Below are positions 58,306-64,000 of a DNA stretch of 64,000 bases, piece after piece; position 1 is the stretch's first letter; each line of letters opens with the position of its first letter. Position numbers and translations under genes: made by a program. The notes beneath the pieces are model-generated. The model was not told where the DNA came from, did no database searches, and saw only the letters and a program-made list of their open reading frames with translations. This stretch comes from Candidatus Rhodoluna planktonica. Its GTDB lineage: Bacteria > Actinomycetota > Actinomycetes > Actinomycetales > Microbacteriaceae. The stretch spans positions 372,001 to 436,000 of the forward strand of contig NZ_CP015208.1 of assembly GCF_001854225.1 (NCBI RefSeq). The letters are read 5' to 3'.

Positions 58306-60372
58306 ATGGTGAAGTTCCCATTCCGCCACTTGGTGGCTATCGCGGTTGCTGCAGCAATGCCGTTGGCTGCCATTCCTGCTGCGGCAAGCATCAGTCAAGT
58401 CGCCCCTGAAGCAAACCTAGAATCCTCTGTTTCGGGCCTTATCGTTTCTTATCGCGATGGCGTTTCTCCCGTCTCAGATGATGGCCAGCCTACCGGCGAG
58501 AATGCGGCAGGTGTCGATCTGCTAAATACCGAGGCTCTCGGAATGGGCTTTTATGCCGTGCAATTTGAGAGTGAACTAACCACACCCGATGCTCAGAAAA
58601 TTGCAGCCCGGATGCAGCAAGACCCAAGAATTTCATCCGTTGAATTAGATACCAAAATTGTGGCGGCCAGCTCGACCCCGAGAGTGCTATCCGCTTTGCG
58701 TGCGGCCTCGGCGCCAAGAAGTCCGATTGCGAAAGATGCCTTTAGTCCGTTGGCACCGACCAACGCCAGAGTGAACCTAACCTGGGCTGCGCCAGCAAGC
58801 ACCTACGGTGCAAAAATTGTCGGCTATCGAATCGAACGCAGCGTGAATGGTTCGTCTTGGTCAATTGCGGTTTCGAACACCGCACGCACCAGTCGCACAC
58901 ATACCGTCACCGCGGGAAACACCTCGGGGGTAAATTACTACTGGCGGGTTCGGGCAATTACAAAACTGGGCTCTTTTGTGCGAGTCGGCTTAGCCTCGGC
59001 TGCAGTGCGTGGTCGAGCAACTACCGTTGCGCAGCCACCGCAACTCATCACTCCTGACTTGGTGTCGTTAGCCTCAGCAGATGCTGCTAACGGCGTAACT
59101 GTGACTTGGTCAAGTCAATCGATTTATCAAAAAGGTGGTTTGCGAACCAGCTATCGAGCCACAGCAACAGCTGGAGGCGCAGTTGTTGCTGAGTGTGTTA
59201 CTTACTCAAACACCTGCACAATCTTGGGTCTTGCACCCGAGATTGAACATGAAATCAAGGTTGCCGCGACAAACTCTCGCGGTACCAGTTTTAGCGGAGT
59301 GACTCTTACTCCTCGCGATTCTGAGTACGGCAAGCAGTGGTATCTAAGTGCAACAAACGGCATAAACGCTGCAAAAGCGTGGTCGATGACTTCTGGTTCG
59401 CGATCTGTCGTGGTTGCGGTTCTAGACTCGGGCATCACCAATCATCCTGATCTTGATGGCAACGTGGTCGCCGGCTATGACTTCGTAGAGTGTGACACCA
59501 ACACTGGCAGTTGCGCCATCACAAACGATGGCGATGGCCCTGATCCAGATCCGACTGACCCCGGAGACTATCTGAACTCTGAGCGCAGTTCGTGGCACGG
59601 TACACACGTGGCTGGCTTAATTGCTGCTCGAGCAAACGACATTGGAATCATCGGGGTTGCGCCCCAGGTTCGAATCCAACCGGTGCGTGTATTAGGCGCG
59701 GGTGGATCTGGAAACTCGAGTTCACTCGTAAAAGCTCTGAACTGGGCCGCCGGTAATGCAGTATCTGGCGTGCCGGCAAACGCGACGCCAGCCAAAGTGA
59801 TCAATCTTTCGGTGGCTTCTCCTGATCCTGGGCCCTGCCCGACCTCATTGGCAACGATCCTGCCAGCCATCAAAGCCAAGGGAATCACCGTAGTTACCGC
59901 GGCCGGAAACACGGCAGGCAATGCCGCAAACTACTGGCCGGGAAACTGCTACCCAACGATTAATGTTGGCTCAGTTGGCCCAACCGGCGAAAAAGCTGGT
60001 TATTCAAACTACGGCTCGCAGTTTTCAAACGGTGTTGATATCGCAGCACCCGGCGGTGATAGCCAAAACCCAGCCGGATCACCGAGCGGCACCAACGGAC
60101 GAGTGCTGTCGCTGATTAATAACGGCACCACAGTTTCAACCGACTTCGGATATTCCTATCAAGAAGGAACATCGATGGCGGCGCCTTTGGTAAGCGGGGT
60201 TGTGGCGCTGATGTATTCGGCAAAATACAACATCACACCAGATCAAATCTGGAATATTTTGCAGACCACAGCTAAGCCGCACGTAGCGAACACACAATGT
60301 AGTGCTGGGCTTTGTGGAATCGGTGTGGTTAACGCGTCTCTTGCGGTAGCCGCTGCGGCTGCACTGCCTTAG
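58306..60372 (+). CDS. Secreted subtilisin-like serine protease (S8) with FN3-like domains
   Basis: Extracellular protease of 688 residues. A signal peptide (about 1-28, ending AAAS) is followed by an inhibitor-like propeptide (30-125, LIVSYRDGVSP and FYAVQFESEL), two fibronectin-III-like domains (about 145-235 and 245-340, with ARVNLTWAAP and YYWRVRAITK), then the peptidase domain with the triad Asp374 (VAVLDSGI), His431 (HGTHVAG) and Ser623 (GTSMAAP). The oxyanion Asn is in VVTAAGNTAGNA. The peptidase lies at the C-terminus, with FN3-like domains before it, which is an unusual order. No cell-wall anchor is visible. It probably degrades external protein for food. Confidence 0.93.
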   Translation: MVKFPFRHLVAIAVAAAMPLAAIPAAASISQVAPEANLESSVSGLIVSYRDGVSPVSDDGQPTGENAAGVDLLNTEALGMGFYAVQFESELTTPDAQKIAARMQQDPRISSVELDTKIVAASSTPRVLSALRAASAPRSPIAKDAFSPLAPTNARVNLTWAAPASTYGAKIVGYRIERSVNGSSWSIAVSNTARTSRTHTVTAGNTSGVNYYWRVRAITKLGSFVRVGLASAAVRGRATTVAQPPQLITPDLVSLASADAANGVTVTWSSQSIYQKGGLRTSYRATATAGGAVVAECVTYSNTCTILGLAPEIEHEIKVAATNSRGTSFSGVTLTPRDSEYGKQWYLSATNGINAAKAWSMTSGSRSVVVAVLDSGITNHPDLDGNVVAGYDFVECDTNTGSCAITNDGDGPDPDPTDPGDYLNSERSSWHGTHVAGLIAARANDIGIIGVAPQVRIQPVRVLGAGGSGNSSSLVKALNWAAGNAVSGVPANATPAKVINLSVASPDPGPCPTSLATILPAIKAKGITVVTAAGNTAGNAANYWPGNCYPTINVGSVGPTGEKAGYSNYGSQFSNGVDIAAPGGDSQNPAGSPSGTNGRVLSLINNGTTVSTDFGYSYQEGTSMAAPLVSGVVALMYSAKYNITPDQIWNILQTTAKPHVANTQCSAGLCGIGVVNASLAVAAAAALP

Positions 60373-60421
60373 AGTTCGGGAGCGCTAATCGGTTTTTGGC
60401 ACGGCCTGAGATAGAGATTGC

Positions 60422-61213
60422 TTAGCTTGCAGCCAATTGCTCTGCGTGGACAACAATAACTTCGCCAACGGATGCTTTGAGTTGGTTTTGCACATCTTGG
60501 CTTAGCCCGTCGTCAGTGACCAAAATGTCAGCATCTTCAAGTCGAGCAAAACTAGAGAAGCCCATCTCGCCCCATTTGGTGTTATCGGCCAGCACAACAA
60601 ACTTTTTAGCCCGGTTGCGGATTGCTCGGTTAGTTTCAGCTTCGAGCAAATTTGGCGAACTGAAGCCGGCTTCTGGGTGCATGCCGTGAGTTCCCATGAA
60701 AACCAAATCCAGGTTGAAGCTGGACAGCGAATTGATTGCCAACTCACCAACAAAAGAGTCGGTGGGGGTTCTAACCCCGCCGGTGAGGATCACAGTTTGA
60801 TCGCTTCGTCCTTCTTTGTGGAGAAAATCTGAAACCGGTAACGAGTTGGTGATGATGGTAAGTCGAGGGACATCGGCTAAGTGCCGACTTAGTGCGTACA
60901 CCGTAGAGCCGCCCATGAGCCCAATAGCGGCCCCTGGGGCGACCAATTTGGCTGCTGCCTCGGCGATTGCCTCTTTGGCCACTCGCTCACGCAGAGACTT
61001 TGCGGTGAAGGGAGGTTCAGACACCGAACTGGCACCAATTGAGGTGGCCCCGCCGTGTACTTTGTCAACCAAGCCCTGCTCAGCTAGAACATCGATGTCG
61101 CGTCGAACGGTCATTTCCGAAACATCAAGGATCTCAGCCAGCTCGGCAATGCGTGCAGCGCCACGGGCTGATACCTCTTTGAGGATCAGGCTTTGACGTT
61201 GTGCGGCCAGCAT
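60422..61213 (-). CDS. DeoR-family transcriptional regulator
   Basis: Sugar-phosphate-responsive repressor. The N-terminal HTH_DeoR domain reads MLAAQRQSLILKEVSARGAARIAELAEILDVSEMTVRRDIDVLAEQG over residues 1-47, followed by VHGGA, and the C-terminal DeoRC sugar-binding domain carries IGLMGGSTVYALSRHL, TIITNSLPVSDFL and FVVLADNTKWGEMGF. The ATG at 61213 is chosen because it begins the conserved MLAAQRQ and has GGAAAG seven bases before it; an ATG at 61228 is possible. It diverges from the beta-galactosidase and likely controls it through the repeats at 61311-61340. Confidence 0.9.
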   Translation of the reverse strand: MLAAQRQSLILKEVSARGAARIAELAEILDVSEMTVRRDIDVLAEQGLVDKVHGGATSIGASSVSEPPFTAKSLRERVAKEAIAEAAAKLVAPGAAIGLMGGSTVYALSRHLADVPRLTIITNSLPVSDFLHKEGRSDQTVILTGGVRTPTDSFVGELAINSLSSFNLDLVFMGTHGMHPEAGFSSPNLLEAETNRAIRNRAKKFVVLADNTKWGEMGFSSFARLEDADILVTDDGLSQDVQNQLKASVGEVIVVHAEQLAAS

Positions 61214-61310
61214 TTGACTACTTTCCATTTCGGTAAGGCATAAATCGAACAATCAACAGATTACGGCCTTGGCCAGAAAAATTAGCGTATTTCGGTAACG
61301 GATTGATTAC

Positions 61311-61340
61311 TTTTGTTAGTTTTTGTGAGTTTTTGTAAAG
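61311..61340 (+). promoter_or_regulatory. Triple 10-bp direct repeat, candidate DeoR operator
   Basis: Three head-to-tail decamers: TTTTGTTAGT at 61311, TTTTGTGAGT at 61321, TTTTGTAAAG at 61331. The 10-base period places each copy on the same face of the helix. The array lies between the divergent DeoR-type gene and the beta-galactosidase, just before a possible -10 TAGTCT at 61349. DeoR-family repressors commonly bind direct repeats of short T-rich motifs. Confidence 0.6.
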
Positions 61341-61430
61341 CGGCGACGTAGTCTTCAAACAGGGTCAAATTAGAAAAATTTGTGGTTATGCAAACCTCAG
61401 CCCGAAGCATGTAAACAGATCGAGGTAAAG

Positions 61431-63344
61431 ATGCCGAAACTCAACCCAAGTGCCCTCTATTACGGTGGCGACTACAACCCTGAGCAGTGGAGTCGCCATG
61501 TCTGGCAAGAAGACATTCGCTTGATGAAACAAGCCAAAGTGAACCTAGTCTCGCTTGGTATTTTCTCTTGGACCAACATCGAAGTTGCAGAGGGTGTCTA
61601 TCAATTTGACTGGCTCGACGACATCATCAACCTGCTGCACGAAAACGACATCAAGGTCGACCTGGCAACGGCCACCGCTTCACCACCTGCTTGGCTAACC
61701 AAAGCCCACCCAGAGATGCTGCCAATCGATGCAAACGGAGTAGTTCGTTCACACGGTGGTCGTCAGAACTACTGCACCAGCTCGCCAATTTATCGCGAGC
61801 GCGCTGCCGCACTTGTTGCAAAACTGGCTGAAAGATACGGCAACCACCCAGCCGTCGAAATGTGGCACGTCAACAACGAATTCGGCTGCCACAACCCACT
61901 CTGCTTCTGCGACACTACTGCTGCCGCCTGGCAGGGTTGGCTGCAGAACAAATACGGCAATCTTGAAGCGCTAAACGAAGCTTGGGCAACCAACTTCTGG
62001 TCGCAGCGTTACCACAACTGGAACGAAATCATTCCACCGCGTCGCACTCCGGATGGAACCTTCCCGAACCCATCAATGGTTCTTGATTTCCACCGCTTTA
62101 GCAGCGATGAATTGCTAGACATTTACAAGCTCGAGCGCGACACCATTCGTAAATACGACTCAGTGCACCCAATCACCACCAACTTCATGTCGATGCGCGG
62201 CTCAATTTTCGTCGACTATTGGAAGTGGGCGAAAGAGGTTGACTTCGTTTCAACTGACATCTACCTGATTGCTGCAGATCCAAATCGCGACATCGAATTT
62301 GCTTACGCTTGCGATTTGACCCGCGGTTTTGCCGACGGCCAACCATGGCTACTAATGGAGCACTCAACCTCGGCAGTCAACTGGCAAGAGCACAACCTGC
62401 CAAAAGAGCAGGGCGAAATGCTGGCCAACTCGATTGGCAGCGTGGCTCGCGGCTCTGAAGGCGCCATGTACTTCCAGTGGCGTCAGTCAAAGGGTGGTTC
62501 AGAGAAGTTCCACTCAGCGATGGTTCCGCACGCAGGTGAAAACACACGTGTTTATCGACAGGTGACTGAGTTGGGTGACCAACTAGACCAGCTGCGTGAT
62601 TTGGTTTCAACCAGCACCGAACAGGCCAAGATTGCAATCATCCATGACTATGAGTCGCTCTGGGCTATGCGTCAATACAACGTGCCAACTACCCAGCTTG
62701 ACTACACCGAAATTTCGCAAGACTGGTATCGGGCGCTCTACAACATGGGTGTTCGCGTTGACTTCGTCAGTGCTAAAGCTGACAGGGCGACCTTCAAAAA
62801 GTATGACTTGGTCTTGGCTCCGACACAGTATCTAATGACCGATGAACTCGAAGCTAACCTAATTGATTACGTCAAAAACGGCGGATCATTGGTGGCCTCT
62901 TACTTCACTGGAATATCAAACGAAACTGACCTGATCCGTCTAGGTGGTTATGGCGGCAAATTGGTCAAAGACTTCATCGGTGTTCGAGTTGAAGAATTTG
63001 CTCCGCTACCAAAGGGCTCGGTGACAACCCTGTCGAACGGTTACCAGGCCAAACTTTGGGCTGAAATTTCTCAGGCAAACGGCGCCGAGGTTCTGGCTAC
63101 CTTCGGCGAGGGAGTTGCAGCTGGCTCGGTTGCTATCGCTCGTCGTAACTATGAAAAGCCGGTTTGGTATGTGGCATCGCAGCTTACCGACGAGAGCCTC
63201 AAAGAGTTCTTCGGATCAGTGACCAAAGAATTGGGAATCGAAGCTGAAGGCGGCAACGGCATCGAGGTTCTTCGTCGTGGCAAATTCCGCTTTGAGATTG
63301 GTCACAAGCCTGGCTCACACAGCCACCAGGTCTCAATCGGCTAA
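61431..63344 (+). CDS. Glycoside hydrolase family 42 beta-galactosidase
   Basis: Hydrolyses beta-D-galactosides, probably from plant or algal oligosaccharides. The TIM barrel starts YYGGDYNPEQWSRHVWQEDIRLM; acid/base Glu150 is in WHVNNEFGCH and nucleophile Glu310 in LLMEHSTSAVNW. Cys153, Cys158 and Cys160 (GCHNPLCFC) with an earlier Cys in NYCTSS form the zinc cluster known in many GH42 enzymes. The trimerisation domain (about 390-580) and a C-terminal beta domain follow; 637 residues, no signal peptide, so it works in the cytoplasm on imported sugars. ATG at 61431 has GAGG upstream. No transporter lies beside it in the window. Confidence 0.94.
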   Translation: MPKLNPSALYYGGDYNPEQWSRHVWQEDIRLMKQAKVNLVSLGIFSWTNIEVAEGVYQFDWLDDIINLLHENDIKVDLATATASPPAWLTKAHPEMLPIDANGVVRSHGGRQNYCTSSPIYRERAAALVAKLAERYGNHPAVEMWHVNNEFGCHNPLCFCDTTAAAWQGWLQNKYGNLEALNEAWATNFWSQRYHNWNEIIPPRRTPDGTFPNPSMVLDFHRFSSDELLDIYKLERDTIRKYDSVHPITTNFMSMRGSIFVDYWKWAKEVDFVSTDIYLIAADPNRDIEFAYACDLTRGFADGQPWLLMEHSTSAVNWQEHNLPKEQGEMLANSIGSVARGSEGAMYFQWRQSKGGSEKFHSAMVPHAGENTRVYRQVTELGDQLDQLRDLVSTSTEQAKIAIIHDYESLWAMRQYNVPTTQLDYTEISQDWYRALYNMGVRVDFVSAKADRATFKKYDLVLAPTQYLMTDELEANLIDYVKNGGSLVASYFTGISNETDLIRLGGYGGKLVKDFIGVRVEEFAPLPKGSVTTLSNGYQAKLWAEISQANGAEVLATFGEGVAAGSVAIARRNYEKPVWYVASQLTDESLKEFFGSVTKELGIEAEGGNGIEVLRRGKFRFEIGHKPGSHSHQVSIG

Positions 63345-63360
63345 CCGAATCAGGGTAATA

Positions 63361-63387
63361 AAAAAACCGGCCTAGGCCGGTTTTTTT
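63361..63387. terminator. Bidirectional terminator between the beta-galactosidase and tRNA-Leu(UAG)
   Basis: CCGGCCTAGGCCGG at 63367-63380 is a perfect 14-bp palindrome flanked by six A (63361-63366) and seven T (63381-63387). It ends the plus-strand beta-galactosidase transcript and, read from the other strand, the tRNA transcript. Confidence 0.9.
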
Positions 63388-63390
63388 ATT

Positions 63391-63475
63391 TGGTGCGGAA
63401 GGTGGGACTTGAACCCACACGCCTCGCGGCGCTGGAACCTAAATCCAGTGCGTCTGCCAATTTCGCCACTTCCGC
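63391..63475 (-). tRNA. tRNA-Leu (anticodon UAG)
   Basis: Minus-strand class II tRNA. Acceptor GCGGAAG (63475-63469) pairs with CTTCCGC (complement of 63395-63401), discriminator A at 63394, and CCA is encoded (63393-63391). The anticodon stem CTGGA/TCCAG holds loop TTTAGGT, anticodon TAG at 63441-63439. The long variable arm CGCCGCGAGGCG fits leucine. The T loop is TTCAAGT. Confidence 0.95.
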
Positions 63476-63601
63476 ATGCCTGAACAGTTTACATATTTCA
63501 GCGCCAGAACGGAAATCGAGCCGGAAATCTGACCAAATTCGCCTGTGGATAACTAAAGAAAAGGATTTGGCATAGCGGCACCCTCTATCTAGAGGTGTGA
63601 A

Positions 63602-64000
63602 ATGTATGATGTCAGCGCGTATGCCGGTTCGGTCAGAAATAGAGTCGTTGGTGACGGGCTCACTTTATCTGAGGCAATCCTTGCTGAACTTGACTCAGGC
63701 TTTGAATCCGGTCAGTTGCCGCTAGCTGCCGAGCCCCAACTAGCTTCGTTGATTGAACGCCAGCTTCTGGGAGTCGGCGAAATCGATGATTTGATGGCTG
63801 AGCCATCCATTGAGGAAATTTGGGTGAACCCAGATGGGCAAATTTACTATTCGAAATCTGGCACCCGGCATCGATTTGGAAAAACAATCTCGGCAGAAAA
63901 ATGTGCTGAATTAGTTGAGAAGTTGCTGCGCCAAACGGGCAGGCGCATCGATCGAGCAACGCCATTTGTCGATGCCACACTTGCCGATGGTTCGCGACTG
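63602..64000 (+). CDS. Type II/IV secretion ATPase, CpaF/TadA type (3' end cut by window)
   Basis: Cytoplasmic ATPase that drives assembly of Tad/Flp pili or related secretion. Only the first 133 codons are in the window. The translated part has an alpha-helical start (SGQLPLAAEPQLASLIERQLL), EIDDLMAEPSIEEIWVNPDGQIYYSKSG, the N-terminal VirB11-like domain, and RRIDRATPFVDATLADGSRL, a pattern of CpaF proteins just before the ATP-binding core, which lies outside. ATG at 63602 has AGAGG six bases before it. The prepilin peptidase at 15.9 kb could serve the same system. The 126 bases before the gene show no other feature than that ribosome site. Confidence 0.85.
   Translation, partial: MYDVSAYAGSVRNRVVGDGLTLSEAILAELDSGFESGQLPLAAEPQLASLIERQLLGVGEIDDLMAEPSIEEIWVNPDGQIYYSKSGTRHRFGKTISAEKCAELVEKLLRQTGRRIDRATPFVDATLADGSRL

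Noticed and set aside
61265-61274. GGCC-TT-GGCC as a second operator near the DeoR gene
   Set aside because: The arms are each self-complementary four-base units with no extension, expected by chance at this base composition.

Overview
This is a gene-dense stretch of a chromosome that looks like a small-genome, intermediate-GC actinobacterium, most likely of the family Microbacteriaceae (a Rhodoluna/Aquiluna-like freshwater lineage would fit, but the genus is inference). The reasons are the actinobacterial gene set (fused KGD-type 2-oxoglutarate decarboxylase, DUF501, DUF4307, DUF4245, SigH with a zinc anti-sigma factor, PhoH2 with a PIN domain) and the order mfd-mazG-eno-ftsB-DUF501 ... greA ... 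hemolysin III/short isoprenyl synthase-phoH2-fumC-xseB-xseA-ispH-ychF, which follows the Mycobacterium tuberculosis Rv1020-Rv1112 order. Base composition looks near 50-55% GC. I see no insertion sequence, prophage, CRISPR array or rRNA. No gap between genes exceeds 300 bases.

Layout. 1-7.2 kb: repair and housekeeping (mfd cut by the window edge, an exported Asp-tailed protein, mazG, hisS, eno, a FtsB-like divisome protein, DUF501). 7.2-11.6 kb: type II NADH dehydrogenase, a short-variable-loop tRNA with UAA anticodon, LemA, HtpX, threonine dehydratase. 11.6-21.5 kb: greA, DUF4307, hemolysin III/TrhA, cis-isoprenyl synthase, phoH2, prepilin peptidase, and a minus-strand cluster xseA-xseB-DUF4245-carbonic anhydrase-fumC, then ispH. 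21.5-29.8 kb: polar amino-acid ABC transporter, fructose-bisphosphate aldolase and a 1-phosphofructokinase-type kinase, rmuC, an exonuclease, ychF, an amidotransferase. 29.8-33 kb: SRPBCC and DUF1761 proteins, an iron-sulfur photolyase and two small membrane proteins. 33-40.2 kb: a partial myo-inositol catabolic operon (iolC, an aldolase-like gene, iolA, iolB, iolD) with a convergent GntR regulator. 40.2-48.7 kb: hisN-rsgA-aroA, divergent sigH-rsrA, an SGNH-like protein and kgd. 48.8-60.4 kb: two CNNM/HlyC transporters, an old yellow enzyme, nnrD, a membrane glycosyltransferase-like protein, metX-metY, ung, an acetyltransferase, a secreted subtilase. 60.4-64 kb: DeoR regulator and GH42 beta-galactosidase, tRNA-Leu(UAG), and the start of a Tad/CpaF secretion ATPase.

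Regulation read from sequence. Many genes have a -10 hexamer (TANNNT) about six bases before the start codon, the pattern of leaderless transcripts; two divergent gene pairs are driven from almost the same bases. A SigH-type promoter (GGAAT-N18-GTT) precedes sigH itself. A shared TGTTARGACA element in front of iolC and of the GntR gene matches, as remembered, the Corynebacterium IolR motif. Three head-to-tail 10-bp repeats lie between the DeoR gene and the beta-galactosidase. A strong hairpin terminator sits inside the prepilin peptidase reading frame.

No single wholly new system is evident. The points most worth following are the compact leaderless/divergent promoters, the incomplete inositol operon with its candidate aldolase replacement, the terminator-in-gene, the short tRNA-Leu, the catalytic-residue-lacking SGNH protein and the Asp-tailed exported protein.
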